From a bacterium (lineage in GTDB: Bacteria; Patescibacteriota; Minisyncoccia; UBA6257; GWB1-50-10), in NCBI GenBank assembly GCA_027310975.1, contig DAICZV010000017.1, forward strand, positions 1 through 13,845: a DNA stretch of 13,845 nt, written 5' to 3'. Both the position numbers and the translations under genes were made by a program. Each line of letters starts with the position of its first letter. Position 1 is the stretch's first letter. The notes under the pieces are model-generated. The model was not told where the DNA came from and did no database searches. It was given only the letters and a program-made list of their open reading frames with translations. Below, one piece after another: positions 1 to 4,734 of the stretch.

Positions 1-435
1 CCAAGCTTTTAAATTATTTCTACTAATGCCAAGTGTTTTTTCAATCCAAGCTACAGTAAATAGTATCAAGTGTGGGTCTGAATTGGTCACTTGAAGCCGA
101 TTGCCTTTTGATCCTTCTCCCCAATAAATTGCCGCTCCAAATAGCTTGAATGCCTGCTCCGTAATGGGACGAGCAATTTCTGCTTCAGCATCTTCTATAA
201 TTTTATTGATTTCTTTTCTCCTTCTTTCTTTTTGGCTACTGGGTCCTCTAGACAGTATTTGTATTTGTTTCGTGTACAAGCGTTTTCTATGCTCGGGTTT
301 TAGCGGTACCGACTTTAGCCATAGGCTCAGCGTGCTTTTTGAAATGCCGATCTTCTTTCTGATTTCGTTGTAACTTAAGCCTTGTCGCCGGAGTACGACC
401 GCTTTTTGTTTGAGCGCCATATTTCTCCCATCCAT
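1..435 (-). CDS. Partial HTH protein with LAGLIDADG-like C-terminal region (3' end outside window)
   Basis: Open on the minus strand for 145 codons from ATG 435 to the window edge, so the C-terminus is missing. The N-terminal part (residues ~6-40) is a clear helix-turn-helix of the resolvase/transposase kind, with motif LRRQGLSYNEIRKKIGISKS then TLSLWL. A basic linker rich in K and R follows. From about residue 100 the text AAIYWGEGSKGN then VTNSDPHLILF resembles the GxxxGEG / NSD pattern of LAGLIDADG-like endonuclease folds; I recall similar HTH plus LAGLIDADG-like proteins in CPR genomes, but this is recognition by eye. The start at 435 is preferred over an in-frame ATG at 420 because TATAAT lies exactly 7 nt upstream of it, which fits a leaderless mRNA; ATG 420 has GGGAGA 3 nt upstream. 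Base composition is more AT-rich than the housekeeping genes, suggesting transfer. DNA-binding or mobility-related function is an inference. Confidence 0.7.
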   Translation of the reverse strand, partial: MDGRNMALKQKAVVLRRQGLSYNEIRKKIGISKSTLSLWLKSVPLKPEHRKRLYTKQIQILSRGPSSQKERRRKEINKIIEDAEAEIARPITEQAFKLFGAAIYWGEGSKGNRLQVTNSDPHLILFTVAWIEKTLGISRNNLKAW

Positions 436-448
436 ACCTCTAATTATA
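436..448 (-). promoter_or_regulatory. -10 box TATAAT seven bases before ATG
   Basis: On the minus strand TATAAT (443-448) is followed by TAGAGGT and then ATG at 435. A perfect -10 at this distance puts the transcript start at or next to the A of ATG, predicting a leaderless message. I see no convincing -35 box. Confidence 0.55.
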
Positions 449-513
449 TAACATAGGATAGTTGCTCTGCATGACGCATAGGAACATGAACGCTGAATAG
501 CGTAAGTGCTGAT

Positions 514-834
514 TTAATTGGCCTTCCAAAGAATGAGCGTTATTGCAATTATGCCGAGCGCCATGCCGGCAATCTCGGTGCCGGAAACCTTTTTTTTGTA
601 AAGAAAAACGCCCAGAATGACGGCGATGACGGCCGAGGCGACCGAGAAGATCATCGCTCCGCGGCCAAGGCCGGCCCCGCCTTTCAGGGCAAACAGCCAA
701 AAGACGTTTGCAATGACATATCCCAATATTGCTCCGATAAATCGCACGGCCAGACCGTGCAAGGCCCATTCTTTTGAAAGGATATCGGCGATGAGTTCAA
801 ATACGATAAGCAGGCTTAAAGGTATTAACCACAT
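514..834 (-). CDS. SMR/EamA-like small four-helix membrane protein (106 aa)
   Basis: The protein has four hydrophobic segments (residues ~3-20, 28-50, 60-80, 86-103), the size and layout of small multidrug resistance (SMR) or half-size EamA/DMT transporters. A glutamate in the first helix (E13, in IVFELIADILSK) sits where SMR proteins of the EmrE type carry their proton- and drug-binding Glu14; that correspondence is by inspection. The last helices (GVFLYKKK, then GTEIAGMALGI) match the family's typical end. The start at 834 is chosen because an upstream extension of the frame would be translated from the tRNA-Arg gene and makes no sense as protein. There is no clear Shine-Dalgarno sequence. 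The gene begins 11 nt after the encoded CCA of the tRNA-Arg on the same strand, so the two are probably co-transcribed. The substrate cannot be told. Confidence 0.72.
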   Translation of the reverse strand: MWLIPLSLLIVFELIADILSKEWALHGLAVRFIGAILGYVIANVFWLFALKGGAGLGRGAMIFSVASAVIAVILGVFLYKKKVSGTEIAGMALGIIAITLILWKAN

Positions 835-868
835 ATATGGCGGTTTGGTGCCCTCGGCAGGAATTGAA

Positions 869-904
869 CCCCGAAGCAAAACCTTCGGTTTACTACGGGG
901 CGGG
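869..904 (-). repeat. 36-nt hairpin insertion in the T-arm of the outer tRNA-Arg
   Basis: It lies exactly between the 5' T-stem strand GCAGG and the T-loop TTCAATT. It contains a hairpin, CCGAAG-GTTTTG-CTTCGG on the minus strand (871-888), or alternatively CCCCG...CGGGG closing over AAACC-GAA-GGTTT. The CCCCG/CGGGG ends resemble the ends of the larger D-loop insertion, so both may come from one kind of hairpin element. Confidence 0.75.
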
Positions 905-944
905 CCTGCAACCCACTGCTTCGAAGGCAGATGCTCTGTCTTCA

Positions 945-1049
945 CCCCGTTAGATATAGTCCCCTCGGCAGGATTTGAACCTGCAACCCTCTGCTTCGAA
1001 GGCAGATGCTCTATCCAGTTGCGCTACGAGGGGGGCATATCTAACGGGG
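945..1049. repeat. 13-bp perfect inverted repeat flanking the inner tRNA
   Basis: The arms are CCCCGTTAGATAT (945-957) and ATATCTAACGGGG (1037-1049), a 13/13 match. In the RNA they would form a long helix stacked on, or next to, the inner tRNA acceptor stem, separated by a 3x3 internal loop (GCC opposite ACU). The dinucleotide TG lies on both sides of the element on the minus strand (AACTTG before, TGAAG after), a possible 2-bp target duplication. The helix would hold the two parts of the outer tRNA together. Confidence 0.9.
960..1033 (-). tRNA. tRNA-Arg(TCG), inner copy
   Basis: A complete cloverleaf on the minus strand: acceptor CCCCTCG (1027-1033) with CGAGGGG (961-967), D-arm GCGC...GAGC with the loop AACTGGATA, anticodon arm TCTGC-CTTCGAA-GCAGA with anticodon TCG (997-999), variable GGGTT, T-arm GCAGG-TTCAAAT-CCTGC, discriminator A960. 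No CCA is encoded (CT follows), so it depends on the CCA-adding enzyme encoded at 1550-3022. The anticodon, anticodon arm and T-stem match the outer tRNA, which suggests duplication. It lies entirely between the two arms of an inverted repeat in the outer tRNA's D-loop, 3 nt from one arm and 2 nt from the other. Confidence 0.93.
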
Positions 1050-1077
1050 CAAGTTGAGCTACGAGGGCGTTCGTCTC

Positions 1078-1083
1078 ATTATC
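1078..1083 (-). promoter_or_regulatory. Probable -10 box of the tRNA-Arg locus
   Basis: GATAAT on the minus strand lies 9 nt before the first base of the outer tRNA and just after the terminator of the upstream small genes. It suggests that the outer tRNA has its own start of transcription. No good -35 is seen. Confidence 0.4.
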
Positions 1084-1096
1084 CGCCGGAGGCGGC

Positions 1097-1124
1097 TAAA
1101 AATAAAGGGAGCCTTAGCTCCCTT
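1097..1124 (-). terminator. Rho-independent terminator of the small-gene pair
   Basis: On the minus strand AAGGGAGC-TAAG-GCTCCCTT is followed by TATTTTTA. The 8-bp stem encloses the stop codon TAA of the 1114-1308 gene in its loop. A second small hairpin (1083-1095, CCGCC/GGCGG) follows downstream. Confidence 0.8.
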
Positions 1125-1308
1125 CGATAGTCAATTGCTCTTCCGCGTGGAAAAGATCGCTCTGTTTACCGGCCGTTATCTGGGTGCGTTGAACTAGACG
1201 CGAGATCCTCTCTTTGAATTCTTCCGGTGGAACTGGAGGATTTGCCTGGAGCATTACGTCTATTTCTTCAACGAGATCCTTCACCACACTATCGCTTACT
1301 TTTATCAT
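1114..1308 (-). CDS. Small hypothetical protein with a possible sliding-clamp-binding motif (64 aa)
   Basis: I do not recognise the family. It has a good ribosome site (AAAGGA, 7 nt before ATG 1308) and overlaps the end of the small gene upstream, so the pair is an operon with coupled translation. The protein is mostly charged and probably helical, with a proline patch (NPPVPPEE, residues 23-30) and a polar C-terminal tail. In the tail, Q49-S-D-L-F53 fits the QxxLF type of bacterial beta-clamp-binding peptide (compare QADMF in DNA polymerase III alpha); this match is an observation, the function an inference. The stop codon lies in the loop of the terminator hairpin. The pair's AT-rich composition fits a recently acquired or fast-evolving segment. 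Confidence 0.6.
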   Translation of the reverse strand: MIKVSDSVVKDLVEEIDVMLQANPPVPPEEFKERISRLVQRTQITAGKQSDLFHAEEQLTIEGS

Positions 1309-1465
1309 AACTTCGTCCTTTCAGCTTAGTGTCACAAATTTTTATCAAAGCATTGACCGCTTGGTCAATTTTAGCCTTGTTTTGATTTGTGCGTACTGTT
1401 TTAAGAAGCTCTTCCGAGACCTTCAATCGAAGAAGATCTTCGGCTGTGTCGGTTTTAACTTCCAT
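1289..1465 (-). CDS. Small hypothetical protein (58 aa), first gene of a two-gene operon
   Basis: It begins MEVKTDTAEDLL and ends SYDKSKR, stopping with TAG at 1289-1291. A strong ribosome site (GAGGTG, 4 nt before ATG 1465) supports translation. It overlaps the next small gene by 20 nt in another frame, a common sign of translational coupling. The sequence is charged and predicted helical, without membrane segments, signal or known motif; a single Cys is at residue 44. It is transcribed divergently from cca, with an 84-nt intergenic region holding a palindrome. A regulatory pair or toxin-antitoxin pair would have this architecture, but no sequence motif supports that. Confidence 0.6.
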   Translation of the reverse strand: MEVKTDTAEDLLRLKVSEELLKTVRTNQNKAKIDQAVNALIKICDTKLKGRSYDKSKR

Positions 1466-1499
1466 TTTTCACCTCGGTTTTAAATGCCTGTCTGCGAAA

Positions 1500-1523
1500 A
1501 GGATAGGTCTACTATCCTAAAAT
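1500..1523 (+). promoter_or_regulatory. Palindrome and -10 region between divergent genes
   Basis: AGGATAG-GTCTA-CTATCCT (1500-1518) is a perfect 7-bp inverted repeat directly abutting TAAAAT (1518-1523), a plausible -10 box for cca about 27 nt before its ATG. The position suits an operator for the divergent small genes, for cca, or for both. The 11-mer TATCCTAAAAT (1513-1523) recurs at 6483-6493 upstream of rplU. Confidence 0.45.
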
Positions 1524-1549
1524 TTCAATATGCCGGAAGTTGAGGTAAA

Positions 1550-3022
1550 ATGAGGATGATGAAGCCGAAGATACCGAAGGTTGTGCAGGAAACCGGTGCC
1601 GTCCTTGAGAAGGCCGGCTTTAAGGCCTATCTCGTGGGCGGCTGCGTCCGCGACCTTTACCTCGGCCGGGAACCCAAGGATTGGGACATTGCGACCGACG
1701 CCCGGCCGGAAGAGGTTCAAAAGCTTTTTCCCGAGAGCGTCTACGAGAACAATTTCGGCACGGTGGGCGTGAAGACCGAGGCCAAGGACGAACGCTTGAA
1801 GATAATAGAAATAACGACCTTCCGGTCGGAAGGGCGGTATACCGACAAGCGCCACCCGGACGAGGTGAAGTTCGCGCAGACGATAGAGGAAGATCTTTCC
1901 CGCCGCGATTTTACGATAAACGCAATCGCCATGGACTTGGCGGACCCAAAGCGGGAGTTTATTGACCCGTTCGGCGGCGAGGCCGACCTCAAAAAAAAGC
2001 TCATCCGCACCGTCCGCGAGCCGCGCGAGCGTTTTAACGAGGACGCCTTGCGCTTGATGCGCGCCGTGCGCTTTGCCGTGGAACTCGGGTTTGAGATAGA
2101 CCAGCCGACGCTTAAGGCCATCAAGGACCAGGCGGGGCTTCTGGAGATGATCGCCAAGGAACGCATTCGGGACGAGCTCGCGAAGATGGTCATGGCCGAC
2201 CGGGCGGCCGAAGGCATTATTCTTTTGGAAGACACCGGACTTTTAAAGTTCATCATTCCGGAACTGCGGGAAGGCATCGGCTGCGGCCAGAACAAACACC
2301 ACATCTACACCGTCTTTGACCACAACGTGCGGGCGTTGAACTACACCGCCGAAAAAAAATACTCGCTCGTCGTCCGCCTGGCCTCGCTTTTGCACGACGT
2401 GGGCAAGCCCCGGACGAAACGGGGCGACGGACCGGACTCCACCTTCCATGGCCACGAGGTCGTGGGGGCGCGGATGGCGGCGAAGATAATGGACCGCCTG
2501 CATTTCGGCAAGGAGATCGCGGACCAAGTGGTCCACCTTGTCCGCTTCCACCTCTTCTATTACAACGTCGGCGAAGTGACCGCGGCGGGCGTGCGGCGTT
2601 TCCTCGCCCGGGTGGGACCGGAGAACGTGGACAATCTCTTAAAAGTCCGCGAAGCCGACCGCATCGGTTCGGGCGTGCCCAAGGCCTTCCCGTACAAGCT
2701 CCGCCATCTGCTTTTCATGATAGAGAAGGTGAAGCGCGACCCAATTGAACCGAAGATGCTGAAGCTCCGGGGCGACGACCTGATGGCGCTCCTGAAGATT
2801 CCGCCGGGGCCTAAGGTCGGCTGGATATTGGGCATTCTGCTTGAGGAGGTCCTGGACGACCCTAAGCTGAACGAGAAAAAGCATCTTGAGGCGCGGGCTG
2901 AAGAGCTCGGCGCGTTTTCGGACAAAGAACTGGTCGCTTTGTCCAAAAAAGCGCGCGAGAAGAAGGATGAATTTGAAGAAGGAGTGGAGGAGGGGATGAA
3001 GAAGAAGTATTATGTAAAGTAA
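1550..3022 (+). CDS. cca: CCA-adding tRNA nucleotidyltransferase with HD domain (490 aa)
   Basis: The enzyme adds or repairs the 3' CCA of tRNAs in the cytoplasm. The class II nucleotidyltransferase head is clear: LVGGCVRDLYLG (28-39), the metal-binding pair D44-W-D46, and RRDFTINA (118-125). The neck and RNA-binding region with EDALRLMRAVRFA (164-176) follows. An HD hydrolase-type domain comes next, with LLHDVGKP (H282, D283) and the later HGHE (300-303). The tail is rich in Lys and Glu. A ribosome site GAGGT lies 3 nt before ATG 1550; further ATGs at 1556 and 1559 are possible, and 1556 has better spacing. Three of the four tRNA genes here lack an encoded CCA, so the enzyme is needed to make them. 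Its stop overlaps the next gene's start by one base. An A-adding-only (poly(A) polymerase-like) specificity cannot be excluded from sequence alone. Confidence 0.93.
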   Translation: MRMMKPKIPKVVQETGAVLEKAGFKAYLVGGCVRDLYLGREPKDWDIATDARPEEVQKLFPESVYENNFGTVGVKTEAKDERLKIIEITTFRSEGRYTDKRHPDEVKFAQTIEEDLSRRDFTINAIAMDLADPKREFIDPFGGEADLKKKLIRTVREPRERFNEDALRLMRAVRFAVELGFEIDQPTLKAIKDQAGLLEMIAKERIRDELAKMVMADRAAEGIILLEDTGLLKFIIPELREGIGCGQNKHHIYTVFDHNVRALNYTAEKKYSLVVRLASLLHDVGKPRTKRGDGPDSTFHGHEVVGARMAAKIMDRLHFGKEIADQVVHLVRFHLFYYNVGEVTAAGVRRFLARVGPENVDNLLKVREADRIGSGVPKAFPYKLRHLLFMIEKVKRDPIEPKMLKLRGDDLMALLKIPPGPKVGWILGILLEEVLDDPKLNEKKHLEARAEELGAFSDKELVALSKKAREKKDEFEEGVEEGMKKKYYVK

Positions 3023-3429
3023 TGAGCGACAGTTCCCTGGTATTCAGGAGCGAAAAACTTTGGCGCTGGCTGGCCAATTTTTGGACAGTCATTTTCATGA
3101 TTTTTATCGTGGGCGATTTTGTCCTTCAAAACCGTTTTGAGTTCCTGACGGCCCCCTTGAGCGTCATCTACACCGGCATCCTCGGCCTTTACGCCGCCAC
3201 GAAGGAATTTGACCGGTGGTACGATATGCACGAAAGCCGGCATCCGGGCGAACTTTTCGTCATCGCCTGGACGGTCGTCGTCTTCGGCATCATCATCGCT
3301 TCGGTCGTCCTGCAGGACCATTACCACGTGTCATCCGAAACCATCGCCGTCTACATCATGGTTCTTTCCATCTTCGCCCTGACGCAGAAGTCCAAGCGGC
3401 TCCACGCGAAAAAGCGCCGGCAGAAATAA
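3022..3429 (+). CDS. Hypothetical four-helix membrane protein (135 aa)
   Basis: No named family is recognised. There are four hydrophobic stretches: ~18-35 (WTVIFMIFIVGDFVL), ~42-58 (TAPLSVIYTGILGLYA), ~77-97 (FVIAWTVVVFGIIIASVVL) and ~105-122. A polar, aromatic loop containing KEFDRWYDMHESRH lies between the second and third. The C-terminus is very basic (KKRRQK), expected on the cytoplasmic side. ATG shares one base with the cca stop (TAATG), so translation is coupled to that of cca. No catalytic motif is visible. It is followed by the tRNA-Pro promoter. Confidence 0.75.
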   Translation: MSDSSLVFRSEKLWRWLANFWTVIFMIFIVGDFVLQNRFEFLTAPLSVIYTGILGLYAATKEFDRWYDMHESRHPGELFVIAWTVVVFGIIIASVVLQDHYHVSSETIAVYIMVLSIFALTQKSKRLHAKKRRQK

Positions 3430-3449
3430 AATTGCCAAGGAAAGCGAGG

Positions 3450-3458
3450 TGATATAAG
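3450..3458 (+). promoter_or_regulatory. Extended -10 promoter of the tRNA-Pro/tRNA-Ala unit
   Basis: TGATATAAG fits the TGN plus TATAAT-like extended -10 pattern, 14 nt before the first base of tRNA-Pro. No clear -35 is seen. Confidence 0.5.
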
Positions 3459-3472
3459 CTAATTAACGCGAT

Positions 3473-3543
3473 CGGGCTGGAGTATGCCGGTAGTACGCAC
3501 GCTTCGGGTGCGTGTAGACTGGGTTCAATTCCCAGCAGCCCGA
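3473..3543 (+). tRNA. tRNA-Pro(CGG)
   Basis: The acceptor CGGGCTG pairs 7/7 with CAGCCCG. The anticodon stem CACGC/GCGTG carries the loop TTCGGGT, with anticodon CGG, U33 and G37. The T-arm is CTGGG-TTCAATT-CCCAG and the discriminator is A. The C1-G72 start pair and G37 are typical of bacterial tRNA-Pro. A short D-arm (GTAT/GTAC) is present. CCA is not encoded (CAA follows). Confidence 0.93.
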
Positions 3544-3562
3544 CAAGCCGAGAAGATTAAAA

Positions 3563-3633
3563 GGGCCTATGGTCTAGTGGCAGAACGGCGCATTCGCATT
3601 GCGCAGACGGCGGTTCGATTCCGCCTAGGTCCA
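3563..3633 (+). tRNA. tRNA-Ala(CGC)
   Basis: The acceptor GGGCCTA pairs with TAGGTCC and contains the G3-U70 wobble pair, the main identity element for alanyl-tRNA synthetase. The anticodon arm is GCGCA-TTCGCAT-TGCGC with anticodon CGC. The T-arm is GGCGG-TTCGATT-CCGCC, and the discriminator is A. CCA is not encoded. It lies 19 nt after tRNA-Pro and directly before a terminator, so the two are one transcript. Confidence 0.93.
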
Positions 3634-3639
3634 CAAAAA

Positions 3640-3671
3640 GAAACACCCACCTTAACGGTGGGCGTTTCTTT
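3640..3671. terminator. Bidirectional rho-independent terminator
   Basis: The stem GAAAC.CCCACC pairs with GGTGGG.GTTTC around TTAAC, with one A-C mismatch. It has A residues on the left and TCTTT on the right, so it can end the tRNA transcript on the plus strand and the DUF2892 transcript on the minus strand. Confidence 0.8.
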
Positions 3672-3678
3672 ATCGCTG

Positions 3679-3907
3679 CTATTGCTGCATCGGCGGCGTT
3701 GGGGGCAAGATCGGTTTTTTTTTTCGTGTTTATCTTAAGCAGGGAATAGAGCAGGCAGGTGCCGAAGATGCCGGTGAGGACGAGGATGATGGCCAAGATG
3801 TAGAGAATAATGGCTAAAACACCGCTCGCGGTCGTCGCGAAATAGGCGAGCACAAGACCGAGAATTATCCGAATGGCGCGGTCCCAAGTTCCAACGTTTT
3901 TCTGCAT
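3679..3907 (-). CDS. DUF2892 (YgaP-type transmembrane domain) protein, apparent frameshift at an A10 run
   Basis: The N-terminus MQKNVGTWDRAIRI, a two-helix membrane segment (~14-50), then GTCLLYSLLKINT match the Pfam DUF2892 family of small inner-membrane proteins (around 65 residues), whose role is unknown. After Thr61 the gene enters a run of ten A (complement of 3715-3724). In the frame as written there is no stop for 54 further codons, and translation would run through the terminator and tRNA-Ala, which is implausible. With nine A the frame ends in a short tail PILPPTPPMQQ at TAG (3679-3681), 8 nt before the terminator hairpin. I therefore place the natural end at 3679. Either the run length is a sequencing or assembly error, or RNA polymerase or ribosome slippage is used. 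It is transcribed divergently from the gene at 4012. Confidence 0.72.
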
Positions 3908-3967
3908 TATTGTTTGTTTTCAGGACGACCTTTAACGGTTATGGTGCTTATTTTAGCCGAAATGAGG

Positions 3968-3995
3968 TTGAAAATCCACTGGAATTGAATACAAT
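3968..3995 (+). promoter_or_regulatory. Promoter for the 4012-5522 gene pair
   Basis: TTGAAA (3968-3973) and TACAAT (3990-3995) are spaced by 16 nt, predicting a transcript start about 10 nt before ATG 4012. It lies in the divergent intergenic region with the DUF2892 gene. Confidence 0.5.
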
Positions 3996-4011
3996 AAAAT
4001 GGAAACATAAC

Positions 4012-4734
4012 ATGGAAAACATCAAACCGCCGACGGAAATGCAGCCCGGCCTCCAGCCGGGGACTAAAGTAACGGTAAACGGCGTCACGTACGAGCGCTT
4101 TGCCATCCGCGTGCCGCGCCTCATCAAGTTCGGGGAAAGCTTGGAGAGCGTTTTAAACGAGTTCGTGAAGCCGCATTTCAAGCCGGGGGACTGGGTTTCG
4201 GTTTCGGAAAAGATAGTTTCCATCTCGGAGAACCGGGTGCGCCACATCTCGGACGTGAAGGCCGGTTGGCTCGCGCGCCTCGTCGTCAAAGGCACCAAAA
4301 AATACAAGAATATGACGGCCTGGTCCCGGCCGGAGAAGATGCAGGTCGCGATAGACGAGGCCGGCGCCTGGCGCATTATCCCGGCCATGGTTTTGGGCGC
4401 CATAGGCAAGCTCTTCGGCATCCGGGGCCTCTTTTGGATAATCGCCGGCCATAGGGTTTCCGAGATTGACGGCTTTATTCCGGAGGATATGTACCCGTAC
4501 ACCGAATGGGCCGTTTTGCCTCCCGCAGATCCGCAAAAGGACTGCGAGCGGATGGAGCGCCTCACGGGCATGCCGGTCGCGACGGCGGACGCGAACTACA
4601 TCAACGTGAAAATAGTCGGCGCGAGCCAGGGGGTGGGCTTGGATTGGAAGACCATCCGCCTCATCTTGCTGGATAATCCTCTCGGCCAAGGCAACAAGAT
4701 GACGCCCTTCGTTATTGTCCGCAAGGTCCATTAA
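4012..4734 (+). CDS. Coenzyme F420-0:L-glutamate ligase-like protein (240 aa)
   Basis: The order of motifs resembles the CofE/F420 ligase fold (PF01996): KPGDWVSVSEKIVS then ISENRV (58-75), corresponding to the family's GDvlvvsqKIVSkaEgr; a Gly/Ile-rich middle (GAIGKLFGIRGLFW, 129-142); AGHRVSEIDG (145-154); and DNPLGQGNKMTPF (221-233). In true CofE this enzyme adds glutamate to coenzyme F420 using GTP. CPR cells are not expected to make F420, so the real substrate is unknown and a general amide or peptide ligase role is only a guess. An upstream extension in frame to 3910 is rejected because it would cover the promoter, and its text (to residue 34) does not look like the family. Its stop TAA shares a base with the next gene's ATG, so the two form an operon with the methyltransferase. 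Confidence 0.62.
   Translation: MENIKPPTEMQPGLQPGTKVTVNGVTYERFAIRVPRLIKFGESLESVLNEFVKPHFKPGDWVSVSEKIVSISENRVRHISDVKAGWLARLVVKGTKKYKNMTAWSRPEKMQVAIDEAGAWRIIPAMVLGAIGKLFGIRGLFWIIAGHRVSEIDGFIPEDMYPYTEWAVLPPADPQKDCERMERLTGMPVATADANYINVKIVGASQGVGLDWKTIRLILLDNPLGQGNKMTPFVIVRKVH

Larger units (their letters stand above)
846..1068 (-). tRNA. Interrupted tRNA-Arg(TCG) with encoded CCA, containing another tRNA in its D-loop
   Basis: Read on the minus strand, the 5' end GCCCTCG (1062-1068) pairs 7/7 with CGAGGGC (850-856). The D-stem GCTC (1056-1059) pairs with GAGC (933-936). The anticodon arm is TCTGC-CTTCGAA-GCAGT (915-931; anticodon TCG at 922-924, one T-T mismatch at the base of the stem). The T-stem GCAGG (905-909) pairs with CCTGC (857-861), and the T-loop is TTCAATT (862-868). 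Discriminator A849 is followed by an encoded CCA (846-848). Two insertions break the gene: 945-1049 in the D-loop, which holds a complete second tRNA-Arg inside a 13-bp inverted repeat, and 869-904 between T-stem and T-loop. The first base pair is G1-C72, unlike C1-G72 of the inner copy, so the two distant halves match each other and belong together. After removing both insertions the D-loop is about 14 nt and lacks an obvious GG. It may be a functional tRNA with unusual processing, a two-piece tRNA, or a pseudogene. Confidence 0.7.

Noticed and set aside
146..373. A small plus-strand open frame with hydrophobic stretches
   Set aside because: It is antisense to the HTH/LAGLIDADG-like gene and has no start signals.
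835..945. N-terminal extension of the SMR-like protein
   Set aside because: The extra residues are encoded by the tRNA-Arg 3' half and its insertion; the hydrophobic protein starts at 834.
617..1057. A plus-strand open frame across the tRNA-Arg locus
   Set aside because: It reads antisense through two tRNAs and a membrane protein gene; its text shows the typical antisense-tRNA string PSAGFEPATLCFEGRC.
846..1068. CRISPR array or group I intron at the tRNA-Arg locus
   Set aside because: There are no regular repeat-spacer units. The insertion is in the D-loop, not the anticodon loop, and has no group I core that I can see.
3557..3678. C-terminal extension of the DUF2892 protein
   Set aside because: It runs through the terminator and antisense to tRNA-Ala (GGIEPPSAQCE), which is a known annotation artefact.
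3910..4011. N-terminal extension of the F420-ligase-like protein
   Set aside because: It covers the promoter, lacks a ribosome site and is unlike the family; ATG 4012 is preferred.
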